NCBI GenBank assembly: GCA_965221765.1
Contig: OZ244911.1
Coordinates: 372,001 to 436,000 of the forward strand
Length of the DNA: 64,000 bases
Direction: 5' to 3'
From: Bin25 sp965221765
GTDB lineage: Bacteria; Bacteroidota; Bacteroidia; Flavobacteriales; Flavobacteriaceae
Positions 29,622 through 39,476 of this stretch are shown in pieces. Position numbers and translations under genes: made by a program. The first letter of the stretch is position 1. Every line of letters starts with the position of its first letter. The notes under the pieces were generated by a model that did no database searches, was not told the DNA's origin, and saw nothing but the letters and a program-made list of their open reading frames with translations.

Positions 29622-31128
29622 TCTTTGGGTTTTCAGAAATGATATAGGGTTTTAACCCTTGGACTAAATCTCTATTATTTGATAATCGAGGCACTTTATT
29701 TTGACCGCCTTGTTTTCCTATTGATTTCATATAGTTACTGAAACCTCCAATTTTAATAGGGATGATTTCAAGAGGCTTAATGACCTTTCCAATAACTAAA
29801 TCTTTATAATAAATGTTTTTTGATTGAAGTGCTTGGTCAATCAGAGATTCGAATTTTTCCTTGTTTTGAGGCGGTTTTTGAAATTCTATAAACCATTGAT
29901 GTAGAGGTAACCCCAATGGAGGATTGACCTGAGGAGCTACACTAAATTCATTGACTTCAACAGAATATTCATAGGTATCTAAAGCTGAATTTAAAGCATA
30001 TTCTACTTCCGAACCAATAACATGTTCACCAAAGGCAGAAATAAAGTGTTTTACTCGCCCAGTGACTATTATTCGATAAGGTTGAATACTAGTAAACTGA
30101 ACGGTATCACCAATATTATAAGCCCAAAGTCCTGCATTTGATGATAATATGAGGACATAATCAATGTGTAGTTCTACATCTTCAAGGGGGATTCGATTAG
30201 GACTTGAATTATTGATTTCCTTTAATTTAATAAATTCATAAAACAAGCCACCGTTAACAAGTAATAATAAATCATTTCGATATTGATTGTCTTGATAAGC
30301 TATGAATCCTTCAGAGGCAGGATAGGTCTCGATGGAATCAATTTTTTTGCCGATCAAAGATTCAATACTCTGACGATAGGGTTGGAAATTCACCCCACCA
30401 TGGATAAAAAGTGAAAAATCTTTAAGGTGATGTCCAATCGGTTTTTTTACTTTCACCATCATTCTTTCAAAATACATTTTAACCCACGGAGGAATCCCGG
30501 CTATGACGGTCATTCGTTCTGATAAAGTCTCCTCTACTATGTTATCTATTTTTTCTTCCCAATCTTCTATCGTATTCGTTTTCCAGCTAGGCATTCTATT
30601 TTTTTGTAAATATCGTGGTATGTGGTGTGCAACGATACCGGAAAGTCTTCCAATAGCTAATCCATTTTTGTATTCAAGGGCTGGGCTTCCTTGTAAAAAA
30701 ATTTGTTTTCCAGTTACAAAATCCGTCTTCTTTGTTTGATGTATATAATTCAAAATAGCATCTCTAGCGGCTTTGATATGGTAGGGTAGCGATTCTTTAG
30801 TGATGGGGATATATTTAATTCCTGATGTCGTGCCGGAAGTTTTTGATAAGTATTGGGGTTGACCTGGCCATAATATACTTTTTTGCCCTGATAATATGGC
30901 ATCTATATATGGTCTGATATCTTCATAAGTGCTTACTGGAATGAAGTTCTTAAAATCTTCATAGTTATGAATCTTGTGAAAATGGTGATCTTTCCCAAAT
31001 TGAGTTCTACCCCCTTTTTTAATTAGAGATTGAAAAATATCACTTTGGGCATCAATCGGATGATTAATCCAATGTTTATTTCTGCGGATGACATAACGTG
31101 CCAAAATTTTTGCCAATAGTTGTTTCAC
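29614..31128 (-). CDS. GH3-like acyl-acid adenylate/amide synthetase family
   Basis: A 504-residue protein of the GH3 auxin-responsive promoter family, named after plant enzymes that adenylate and conjugate hormones. Motifs seen are LSKTSGTTSGIKYIPIT (the ATP-binding loop), YPASEGFIAY, and the late VTGRVKHFISAFGEHV hinge. Bacterial members are common in Bacteroidota, and their substrate is not known to me. Starts at GTG (31126-31128). Its place next to glycosyltransferase and M23 genes is typical of the phylum. Complete. Confidence 0.85.
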   Translation of the reverse strand: MKQLLAKILARYVIRRNKHWINHPIDAQSDIFQSLIKKGGRTQFGKDHHFHKIHNYEDFKNFIPVSTYEDIRPYIDAILSGQKSILWPGQPQYLSKTSGTTSGIKYIPITKESLPYHIKAARDAILNYIHQTKKTDFVTGKQIFLQGSPALEYKNGLAIGRLSGIVAHHIPRYLQKNRMPSWKTNTIEDWEEKIDNIVEETLSERMTVIAGIPPWVKMYFERMMVKVKKPIGHHLKDFSLFIHGGVNFQPYRQSIESLIGKKIDSIETYPASEGFIAYQDNQYRNDLLLLVNGGLFYEFIKLKEINNSSPNRIPLEDVELHIDYVLILSSNAGLWAYNIGDTVQFTSIQPYRIIVTGRVKHFISAFGEHVIGSEVEYALNSALDTYEYSVEVNEFSVAPQVNPPLGLPLHQWFIEFQKPPQNKEKFESLIDQALQSKNIYYKDLVIGKVIKPLEIIPIKIGGFSNYMKSIGKQGGQNKVPRLSNNRDLVQGLKPYIISENPKSE

Positions 31129-31383
31129 AATTTTATTTTATTAAACAGAATTTGGATGTAGAATTTTAGGTTAACTAATCACAATCTAAAAATATCTATA
31201 AAGTGATTATAAGTTAGATAGGATATTTTATTGATTCGATTCTAGTTAGATTGAACTAGAAAAATAATCATTCATGCGATCGAGAATTTAAAAGAGGTTG
31301 GTTTAAAATTTCCCAAACCATCATGAATTTCATTTAAAAATGAAAAAACCATATGAAATTGGTACCGTGGAATTGGATTTAGA

Positions 31384-31412
31384 TTTCGCTTTAAGATTAA
31401 AAAGCGAAAAAA
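31384..31412. terminator. Possible hairpin at the end of the M23 gene
   Basis: A perfect 9-bp stem (TTTCGCTTT / AAAGCGAAA) with an 8-base loop spans the M23 stop codon. No run of T follows on either strand in the usual way, so terminator function is doubtful. Confidence 0.3.
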
Positions 31413-32230
31413 TTAGAAGGATTAATAGGGTGATTATCAATCCACATTTCAAAATGAAGATGATGTCCTGTTGATAACTCTCCAGTATCTCCTCCAAAAG
31501 CGAGGATTTCTCCGGCCGATACTCTCTGACCTTGTTTTTTCTTTAATGAAGAATTATGTTTGAAAACGGTCAGAAAGTTATCTGTATGTTTTACTATAAT
31601 AACAAATCCAGTTTCTAAAGTATACTCCGAAAATATAACCATTCCATCGGCAACAGACACTATTGGACTGTATTGAGAAACGGCGATATCAACCCCATAA
31701 TGATTATCACTTGGATTGTAATCACCTGTGATAACTCCTTGCACTGGAGTAATTAAATTATCCCCAATGCTAAATCCTAAATTTGGATTTAATGGTGGCA
31801 CTTCGATATCCAATGAATGATCTTCAACAATATTAGGAGATAGATCATTTGGATTTTCTTCTTTTATTAGAGTTTCTTCAAATGGTGAATTCGCAATAAT
31901 TTCATGATTTAAATCTTGAAATAATAAATTTCCAGTAAGAGTTCCTTCAATTTTGTTGATATACTGGGCCGTTTGAAGTTGAATATATGTTAAAGAATCT
32001 ATTTTTTGTTGCCAACTTCGGATGGTTTCACTGACTTTTATACCATAGGATTCATTTAATGTTCTATTCATATTAGAAAATGCTATAATCACCCCAATAA
32101 GCACCGATAGACTGAAAATAAGCGCGGATCTGATGATTTTAAACCTACTTTTTAATTTATCTAAAGGATATTTTAATTTATCAGAGATGTAACTAATTTC
32201 TGGGCCATATATAGGATTCTTGTTAGTCAT
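31397..32230 (-). CDS. M23-family metallopeptidase, membrane-anchored
   Basis: A 277-residue protein: cytoplasmic basic start, one membrane helix (about 35-52), a coiled linker, then an LytM/M23 domain at about 160-277. Zinc ligands are His177 and Asp181 (HYGVD) and His259, with His257 (H-L-H) as the catalytic partner. These enzymes cut peptidoglycan cross-bridges or act as regulators. All ligands are present, so it should be active. A TAnnTTTG element lies about 34 bases upstream. It probably leads the transcript that goes on to the GH3-like gene, though 268 bases lie between. Confidence 0.9.
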   Translation of the reverse strand: MTNKNPIYGPEISYISDKLKYPLDKLKSRFKIIRSALIFSLSVLIGVIIAFSNMNRTLNESYGIKVSETIRSWQQKIDSLTYIQLQTAQYINKIEGTLTGNLLFQDLNHEIIANSPFEETLIKEENPNDLSPNIVEDHSLDIEVPPLNPNLGFSIGDNLITPVQGVITGDYNPSDNHYGVDIAVSQYSPIVSVADGMVIFSEYTLETGFVIIVKHTDNFLTVFKHNSSLKKKQGQRVSAGEILAFGGDTGELSTGHHLHFEMWIDNHPINPSNFFAF

Positions 32231-32263
32231 ATCAAATCACCATGGAGCATTTACACTGCCTAC

Positions 32264-32271
32264 AAAGTTAG
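32264..32271 (-). promoter_or_regulatory. Candidate -7 promoter element for the M23 gene
   Basis: On the minus strand this reads TAACTTTG, matching TAnnTTTG, 34 bases upstream of the ATG. No convincing -33 element. Confidence 0.45.
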
Positions 32272-32339
32272 CGAAGCCCAAAGTGAAAATATAGGGTTAC
32301 ATCGATTGATGAATACATGCTATTAGACTCTATGGGGTA

Positions 32340-32760
32340 CTCACTAAACAGAACCGTAAAGTATAGTTTTTCTTTATGATTTTCATTCAACGTGGAAAAC
32401 ATAGATTTCCCAGGCTGATCCCAAAATGCCATAGGAATTTGATTTTTTAGATCAGTATGTGGATGTTCTTATAATACGGCTATCACCATTGCCTGGTGAT
32501 TTCTATAGCCATATCAAAAGATTCAAATAGAGAAGATTCCAATACTTCTTTACATAGCATCAAAGCCCTATATTGTTTAATCAAAGGGTTCGCATGAACT
32601 TTGCACATTGAATACAAACAATACCAATGGTCTTTTGTTTTGTCCATTCTTTAAAATGATAAGCCATGAACTCGGGCCTATTCTTCACATGAATTTTCTG
32701 AGGTTTTCCTGTCCATTCAGTCAAAAGCATCTAGTGTTTGTCTCGAATAATTCATATGGG
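32340..32760 (-). mobile_element. Left part of a decayed IS3-family copy
   Basis: Clear nucleotide similarity to the left part of the IS3 element at 22983-24193: the AGTATAGTTTTTCTTTATGAT end, an interior with CATAG(A)TTTCC and GGCTATCACCATTGCCTGGTGAT, and later the CATGAA(CTCG) region. Many substitutions and small indels. Alignment stops near 32740-32760, where IS1380-like DNA appears to begin; the other part resumes near 34590. Confidence 0.6.
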
Positions 32761-34590
32761 AAGTGGATCTTTTGAAGGCAATTTACTTGGTAGATTCCAT
32801 TTTCATCTCATATGAACGGTGTTTTAGAATCTAGTTTTTTGTGGATTGGTTTCAACAAAACTCTTCTTCTGAAAAATGAATATGAACCATGAAATGCCAT
32901 CAAAAACACGACTAAAAGCATGGTCTTGATTTCCTAAAAAAGTTGTGTTTTGTGGTTCTCATACGTTTTCTTTCAACCATTTTCAATGAACAAAGGACGT
33001 TAAAAAGCGGCTTTTCACATGGGCAAAAAAGCCGTCCATTTGAACGTTAAGGGAGAACAACCTTCTTCCGATGGGGGGGGGGCTCCTTTTGATTCACAAA
33101 CTAGAAAAAAGCGGGGATATATTCAACCCATCAGTTAGGTGATTCAAGAGATCCATCTCCGTAACTTGATCCATCATTCGATTCCAAAGTTTTTTGGTCA
33201 ACGAGTGTATCCATTGATTCTAGGCGATCCCGATGGCAATGATGTAGAACCACTCCGATGGGATGCTGTTTTTAAACGTTTACTCGGTAAGCTGGCTTTA
33301 CAACCTACCTAATCTTGTTTCGAAAACAGTGTGAAACGCCCAGAGATATGGGCTTTGTGCCGACAGATGGTCACCGTCTATGCCCAGAAACTCCAAGCTG
33401 AGAAATGTCGAGAAATCACGATTGATTTTGATTCGACCAATACCAACCCGCATGGCCGGCAACCAATGGCCTTTTTTAATGGGTATTACTAGCGGGTGAT
33501 CTACAACCCCATTTTTTTTATGATGGTCAGACGGGAGAGATTATTTTGGGCGTACTTCGTCCAGGCAATGCGCAGTCGACCAAGTGGATTGTGGGCCTAT
33601 TACAGCGGATGGTGGCCATCATTCGGAAAGAAAATCCAGACATCAAGATTTATTTTCGAGTTGATACCGGCGACAGCCGTGCGTCACTGTATGCCTTGGC
33701 ACGATGCGTGGGAGGTGTCTATGCCATCGGGATCTCCAAGAACAAGTGGCTATCGGCAAAGGTCCAAGAGATCGAAAAACACGTCTCGTGGCAAAGCTTT
33801 GAGTATCAAGTCCAGCATTGGGGGCACATCAAGAGCGGATGGTGGTGAAAGAGTACTGGCCGTGTTCTCAACATGCGGTGTCTTGTCACCAATCTACCAG
33901 GCAGCGCCAAGGAAATCTATCAAGATGTTTATGTTCAAAGAGGATAGGTTAGTGAAAACAGGATTAAAGAAGTCAACAATAGGTGTTTTGCTTCACGGAT
34001 GTCCAACCATCATTTCTGGGCGAACCCTTGTCGATGGATGCTCAGCATCATGGCCGACAAGGTGACCATCGATGTTCGGACACAAATTGAGGCTCTAGAA
34101 AATAAAGAACAACAAGAGGCTACCCAACAAGACCACATGGGGAACCCACCGAAAGAAGACACGGGGAGTGAAAAGAGCGTGAAGGAACGACGGTGGCTCC
34201 GGCCGTTAAAAAGAGCCAAGCATTGGCAAATCGATAACATTCGGTTGTTTTTACTGAAGATGGTGGCCATCGTCCACATCAAGAAATCGAGGGTTGTGAT
34301 GCAGTGTTCCAAGGGTTTGGTGCATCAAGAACTCTTCAAAAGCCTATCATTGACTTCACTGGGCCATCAACCAACACCGTTATCTTCTCTTTGTTCATCA
34401 ATGGGGATGGCCCATAGGGTGCAACTTGGCCTTGAAAGAACAAAATATGGCCGATAGGGTCCGCCAATCATGCTTTTTGGGAAACAAAGGCACCCCATCA
34501 AGAGGATTTGACGGTGTGATTTATTGAAAAAGGGTATCCAAAGCATCTTGAGACTCCAATGCTGATGCTATTGGTTCTCGAACAAGGAGC
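32760..34590 (+). mobile_element. IS1380-family element, decayed
   Basis: A plus-strand transposase can be read with breaks from about 33015: MGKKAVHLNVKGEQPSSDGG, then FGQRVYPLILGDPDGND, ITIDFDSTNTNPHGRQP, FFNGYY, ILGVLRPGNAQS, and YAIGISKNKWLSAK. This is the IS1380 order (S-D-G-G-x-L-L-L, D-x-D-x-T-x-x-x-x-H-G, F-N-G-Y-Y, L-R-P-G-N). Stops TAA and TAG, plus frameshifts, kill it. A G10 run at 33073-33082 falls in the Gly-Gly of the first motif, where 6 or 9 G would keep frame. The outer limits are inferred from where IS3 similarity stops and restarts. Confidence 0.7.
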
Positions 34591-35170
34591 ATGAATAATT
34601 CGGGTTGTATGACTTGTTTCGAGTTTAAGGATATATCGACAGCACAGCAATCCTTATCGATGAGCTTGTCCATCACATTAAATATCGAAAAGCTCTTTTG
34701 TCTCATGTATGAAATTGCCATTCTAGGTGAAATTGTAATCCACAAGTAACAAGCGAGGTTGTATCATCTGCTTCTAGTACTTTGTGTTTGATTTCCCTCC
34801 GCCAATTCAATCCTAATGCCACATATAATACGAAGTTGCGTCTTAAATTACTATTTAAAGTCTTAAAATCACGTTTATCTGCTTTACGTATGAGAGAATG
34901 AGAATAAATCAGGTACATATATGACAGAAAATAAATCGGTACAAGAATCAATCCATCGGTGGTTCTGAGTCGCTTTGGACAACAAACCAATACGATAAAA
35001 TATCCCCCCCCTATAAAGGCATATATTTTAGGGATCATGCGTTCAATAACCCATGGATGTGCTCATTGATGGGAGGGTTTTAAATCGATCGCTATACACT
35101 GATAAACGCAATGATAAAAATTAATAGGCCTGCTAGATATGCATTCGCTTTTCTTAGGGTAAGGCACCGT
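34590..35170 (-). mobile_element. Right part of the decayed IS3-family copy
   Basis: Resumes similarity to the IS3 element at 22983-24193 from the position lost at 32760: GTTTCGA(G)TTTAA, the VDISLNSKQVIQ-like OrfB stretch (34620-34660), and LNWRREIKHKV, matching RRKAKRRV in the better copy. A 150-base stretch near 34840-35000 is not alignable. A C8 run lies at 35004-35011. OrfA is hardly recognisable beyond 35050. Confidence 0.5.
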
Positions 35171-35493
35171 TGAGAACCGAATTGGGAATTCTCATAAGAG
35201 GGTTTACTATATGGGAAAGCATCGATGATTCCATATATGGAGAAGTAGAATCAATAGAAGACTAGATAAACAACTAAGGCGGTTGTCAATCTGAACAAAT
35301 TAACCTCATAGAAAAGATAGAACCAACATGGAACCATCTTGTACCAGAGGGGTTGAACAAGGCATTATTTTTTCACATGCTATAAGTTATCAATTAGTAC
35401 GTTGAAAAGTTTTTAAGCTTTATATATGGCATCTATAAACCCGCATGGCTATCAGAATAAATTGATAAAAGCAAACTATATTTGCTACCTCTT
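35170..35493. other. Intergenic, nothing recognised
   Basis: No open frame, repeat or RNA gene seen. It separates the IS wreck from the tRNA. Confidence 0.5.
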
Positions 35494-35567
35494 GGTCTGG
35501 TAGTTCAGTTGGTTAGAATACATGCCTGTCACGCATGGGGTCGCGGGTTCGAGTCCCGTCCAGACCG
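35494..35567 (+). tRNA. tRNA-Asp (anticodon GTC)
   Basis: Folds into a full cloverleaf: acceptor GGTCTGG/CCAGACC, anticodon stem CATGC/GCATG around loop CTGTCAC (anticodon at 35528-35530), and T-stem GCGGG/CCCGT with TTCGAGT loop. The discriminator base is G (35567), as expected for tRNA-Asp. The CCA is not fully encoded (the genome reads CAT after the discriminator). It lies between IS debris on both sides. tRNA genes are frequent integration sites, but no attachment repeat is visible. Confidence 0.95.
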
Positions 35568-36004
35568 CATTTAAGAGTATTAAAAAGTAGGTTCTACCTT
35601 GGTTTATTTTGAATGGGTTCTTTAGTGCCCTCATCTTAAATATTTTTAATTGATGATGGATTGACTTTGATTGGATTGATGGATAAGGATTTTTATAATT
35701 CGCACATCAATCAACATGAGATACCGATTGGGTGATTCTTCTGAATCTTTACGGTTTACTTAAAAAGTATGAATATTTTTAGAAAATTTACAAGATAGGT
35801 TGCGATATTTAAGTAATGTTGATAACCAAAAGTATGATGATTTTTTAAGTGATGTGTTGAATTTATCAGTGCGGGTTGATTATCGTAAAAAATTTTTGAT
35901 TATATTAAAAATCTTTTAATAAAATAAGAGATTTTTGCACTAAAATAAAGGATTTGGATTAGCATCCCTCTCTTTTTATTTGACCATTTGTTTTTATTAT
36001 TTTT
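35568..36004. other. Intergenic with a short unassigned open stretch
   Basis: A plus-strand frame at about 35779-35922 gives about 47 residues of ordinary composition (LENLQDRLRYLSNVDNQ, then DDFLSDVLNLSVRVDY) with no start codon. I do not recognise it; possibly the tail of a lost gene. Confidence 0.3.
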
Positions 36005-36760
36005 TTGGTATACGGTATGCAATATTTCAAATCCTATCAATCCAAACCAATGCGTTTTTTGAATTCCCATCAAGGGCGTCGCCGCACAACGCCCCAACCG
36101 TTTTTTAATCAAATCAACGACCTCATCGATTGGCCACCAATCGATGCTTTACGAGTCGAAAACTATACATCCGGCAAAAAACAACGAGGTCAAAAATCTG
36201 ATCATCCCATGATATTATTGAAAATGCCGTTGATTTCGGTCTGGTTCAATTGATCGGATTTCCGGACCCAAGAATTCATTAAAGATCGCATTCGATTCAC
36301 TGCTTTTTGTGATTTAGACTTGTGAAGATGCCCTTCCCAACCATAGCACTCGGTCTCGTTTCCGTTCGGAATGGACGGCCAAAACGATTTATCAACACAT
36401 CATGGAGGAAGTCCATCGACAGTTCACCCCAAAAAAGGTCATCATTCAAGGCACGGCCGTGGTGGATGTCCGCATTACCACTAGTCCCTAGTCGCCTAAA
36501 CGATGGCTCAAGCTCGAAAAGAAGACCAGCGTGAAGAGCCAGAGCTTCAAGCCGAGGAAAACTATCATGAGCAACTAGAAGAAGACCGTCCCCATGCCGA
36601 CCATGAAGCTCGTTGGTTTAAAAAAAGGAAAACGACCTAGGATGCTTACCAACGGCCCATCGCCACCACCGAAAAAGGCCTAATGCTAGGGGTGCACACG
36701 GTGGTAGCCAATGAGTAGGACCGTCAGGGTCTCCAGCTCTTGATGGAAGGCCTTTCGGTG
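36005..36760 (+). mobile_element. IS5-family transposase remnant (second type)
   Basis: Pieces of an IS5 transposase unlike the 1.5-kb element: FFNQINDLIDWPPIDAL and MILLKMPLISVWFN (N-terminal domain), then ALPNHSTRSRFR (the D-x-x-T-x-x-R-F-R region), QFTPKKVIIQGTAVVD (first catalytic Asp strand), and GLMLGVHTVVANE. Frameshifts and TGA/TAG stops separate the pieces. The end of the transposase is missing: at about 36745-36760 it runs directly into the tail of another gene upstream of the Fic pair. Confidence 0.65.
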
Positions 36761-36901
36761 GAAGAACAATTACACGATTGTTTACGTCGGAGTCGATCAG
36801 ATGATTGGGGATGTCCGATGACCGAAAAACAATTGAGTTGTTATGAAGTCTATGAAAAAGCGAAAGAATGGGAATATTTAACACATCCTCTATCAGAATA
36901 A
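36757..36901 (+). pseudogene. C-terminal tail of an unknown gene upstream of Fic pair
   Basis: About 48 codons open to the TAA at 36899-36901 (LSVEEQLHDCLRRS, later YEVYEKAKEWEYLTHPLSE), joined in frame to the IS5 remnant. The text is hydrophilic and not transposase-like. It ends 11 bases before the next gene, which fits a truncated first gene of the fic operon. No family recognised. Confidence 0.35.
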
Positions 36902-36912
36902 GATAATAAACC

Positions 36913-37188
36913 ATGACTACTTTAGAAAAACAAAAGCAATGGGTACAATCGGTGTGTGATTGGATAGAAACCAAAGGAGATCCCTATGTCAATCTGAAGT
37001 TTTATTTGAATGCTGATCAACGTCGATGGTGCTGGAATTGGATTCAATTTTTGGAAGCTATCGAAAAACTACAAACATTGCATCAATCTCACCAAACAAT
37101 GGATCAACGATCTTTCCGCACTATGCGAAAGACATGGTCTTACGCTCAAAAACATTATTTTAATCCAACCACTTTATTAAGTCAATGA
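36913..37188 (+). CDS. Unknown 91-residue protein coupled to Fic
   Basis: A small helical protein rich in Trp and Gln (KQWVQSVCDWIETKGD, RRWCWNWIQFLEAIEKL) with a basic C-terminal half. Its TGA overlaps the ATG of the fic gene (ATGA), so translation is coupled. Such an arrangement recalls fic operons where a small upstream gene encodes the antitoxin (FicA/VbhA class I). However, this protein lacks the (S/T)xxxE(G/N) inhibitory motif, which is instead inside the Fic protein. It may be a partner, chaperone or target adaptor; I do not recognise the family. Confidence 0.6.
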   Translation: MTTLEKQKQWVQSVCDWIETKGDPYVNLKFYLNADQRRWCWNWIQFLEAIEKLQTLHQSHQTMDQRSFRTMRKTWSYAQKHYFNPTTLLSQ

Positions 37189-38021
37189 AAACGATTTGGA
37201 CTTCGTTCGATAAACGACAATTTTTAAATAAAGTTGAAGAATATCAAAAGGCGTTGGGAAAATTCCGATTAGATCAACAATCAGTGATTTATTATTTAGT
37301 TCATCAAAGTACAGCGATGGAAGGAAGTACTTTGACTCAAATAGAAGCCGAACATTTAGTACGACACGGCATGAAAACAGGAAGAGATACTCAATCAGAA
37401 GCCATGGTAAAGAATTATTCTGATGGTCTATTTCAAATGCTTTATTGGACTCGACAAAAACAAACCATTGGATTTAAACAATTACAAGAACTAAATCATC
37501 TCGTCATGAAAGACAACGGATTATTGAGACAATTAAATACTGGAGAAATGATCAATACAGCATTAGGTGATTTAAGACATGATCTTGTCTATCGGGGAAG
37601 ACAGCATCAATTTCCACCAGCAGAACGAATGAAAACAGAGTTATCTCATTATTTAAAACGATGGGCCGAGGTGTTACAACGACCTAAAAACATCATTTCA
37701 GCGTATCAAATAGCTTTTGAAATGCATTACCACGTATTACGATGTCACCCCTTTTGGGATGGGAATAGTCGAACCTCTCGGTTACTACAAAATTTTGTTG
37801 AAAAGTGGTATCGAGTGCCATTGAGTACAGTATTAGTTTCTCAAAAAGCCCTATACAAGCAAACGTTATTATCTGCTTGGACATTAAATGAACCGAAAAT
37901 GTTTATCAACTACATGTATCATCAAACATTATTATTCTTTGATTTTGTACAACGAGAGTTAGATATTCATCCTGAGCAAATCAAAGAAAAACAAAATACT
38001 ACTTCGTCATTGATTCCTTAA
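37185..38021 (+). CDS. Fic-family AMP-transferase-like protein
   Basis: A 278-residue class II Fic protein. An inhibitory motif S-T-A-M-E-G lies at residues 42-47. The catalytic loop is H188-P-F-W-D-G-N-S-R-T-S-R199, where the usual G-N-(G/K)-R has Ser. His188 and both Arg are present, so transfer chemistry should be possible. Fic proteins move AMP or other phosphate-containing groups onto hydroxyl side chains of target proteins, acting as toxins, effectors or housekeeping regulators. The gene overlaps the 91-residue gene before it. There is no signal peptide. Good codon structure and no breaks, unlike its surroundings. Confidence 0.85.
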   Translation: MKTIWTSFDKRQFLNKVEEYQKALGKFRLDQQSVIYYLVHQSTAMEGSTLTQIEAEHLVRHGMKTGRDTQSEAMVKNYSDGLFQMLYWTRQKQTIGFKQLQELNHLVMKDNGLLRQLNTGEMINTALGDLRHDLVYRGRQHQFPPAERMKTELSHYLKRWAEVLQRPKNIISAYQIAFEMHYHVLRCHPFWDGNSRTSRLLQNFVEKWYRVPLSTVLVSQKALYKQTLLSAWTLNEPKMFINYMYHQTLLFFDFVQRELDIHPEQIKEKQNTTSSLIP

Positions 38022-39476
38022 TTGATGAAAAAATAACAAGTCTTAATCGAAGATATTTACTTGTTTTGGTCGGTACTAGGAGAAACCCTATGTGACGCCT
38101 TATCAATTATCTGATGGGATATCGATAGATTGCCCATCGTTTATTCGTCAATTTTTAATCAACCAAGACCAAACTCAAAAAAAAGAAGTTCTCAACGCCG
38201 TATTCGGCTCAAAAATGAGGTGAAAAATGAGCCAAATCGGCCAAAATCAGAGAAATATCGTGATTTTTTGGAGGAAAGTGAGGTCAAATGAGTGGATCTA
38301 TTGGCTGAAAAAGAAACATGGTTTCCTCCTAGCACCCCATTTTTTTGATTTTGCATTATTCAAAGGTCTCAGAAATGCATGAGTAGTCAAAAAGAATAAA
38401 ATGGTTGGGCAATTTCATACTCAACACTATCATTATTGTGGCTTATGTGATTGCGCTGATTTGGTTTATCCATTTACGATAAAAGTATTATGAGCAATCA
38501 AAAAGATGTAGGGGGAATTTGACTAGCAAAAGAGCATCATCAATTTGTTGTACATTTTTCCAGTGATGAATTGGTTTGCCTAAAATGGGTGAAAGAGATA
38601 TTGCTTAGGGCCATCGAAGATTCATCAGCAATGTCATTTAGACCACTTTTAACACAAAATATTTGTTCATTGCCTGAATTTAGGCATGCAAACCACGATT
38701 CAGAAATAAAATTATTTGAAGTGCCATGGCCAAATCAGATAATCGGTATACTTTAATACTTGCATATTGGCTCATCAAGTATCTTCAAAGCGATTCAAAC
38801 ATGGAATGTTCATGTCTATTGGACTTATCAGCATCGAGAAGAGTTTAAAAACTTTTTTAACTGTCTTGAAACCAAAGAAGCCAATGGAGTACTTTTGTGA
38901 ATGGGCTAAGTGTGTTATCAAAGAAATTGTGAATAAACGATACTTGTCAATGAAATTTAAAAGGCGTGATGTATGCGCTTATTTTTGAATAATCCAATGA
39001 CTAGAGCAGAACGAATCCATGTGAAATACAAGAAGTCTTGAGCATTGTTAGATGCTTCTGAAACTTAAAATATTAGAAATGGCATGCTATTTCATGGGGG
39101 CAGACTTCTACCCGCGTTTATTGGGATAGAACTAATTTTAAGTGTTAAAAGTTTTGTAAACTTGAAACCGTGTGATTTTAATCTTTAAAAAATTAGGTAT
39201 AATCATTAGTTTCCACTTTCTCGAATTTTATTTATCCAAAGGATATTAAGTATTCTATAATGATTGTTTTTTTATTTTTCTAAAACCTTATTCAAATAAT
39301 GAATAACTTGCCTCCATTGGTTCTAAATTTCTTGGGACAAAATAATTCATAAAGGAACTATATGAATAAATGCACATGAAGTTGTCAAACAAGTATTTCA
39401 AATCCCAATATCCACATCAAATCCAAAAGCATAAAGAAACTTATTGGAGATAAATAAATCCCTAAATTAAAAAGTA
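38022..39476. other. Degenerate 1.4-kb stretch
   Basis: Only short frames. A plus-strand piece near 38095-38220 (SDGISIDCPSFIRQFL) and one at 38767-38988 (KRFKHGMFMSIGLISIEKSL, CEWAKCVIKEIVNKRYLS) look like old coding sequence, perhaps transposase, but I cannot assign them. The last 100 bases before the PL6 gene have no clear TAnnTTTG promoter. Confidence 0.3.

Noticed and set aside
33496..34065. 189-residue plus-strand frame as one gene
   Set aside because: It reads the IS1380 transposase in the wrong frame; the true motifs are in the neighbouring frames.
35494..35567. Genomic island attachment site at the tRNA-Asp
   Set aside because: No direct repeat of the tRNA 3' end is visible in the window and no integrase gene is present.
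36618..36974. Minus-strand 118-residue frame
   Set aside because: It overlaps IS5 remnant text and the upstream part of the Fic pair, which read sensibly on the plus strand.
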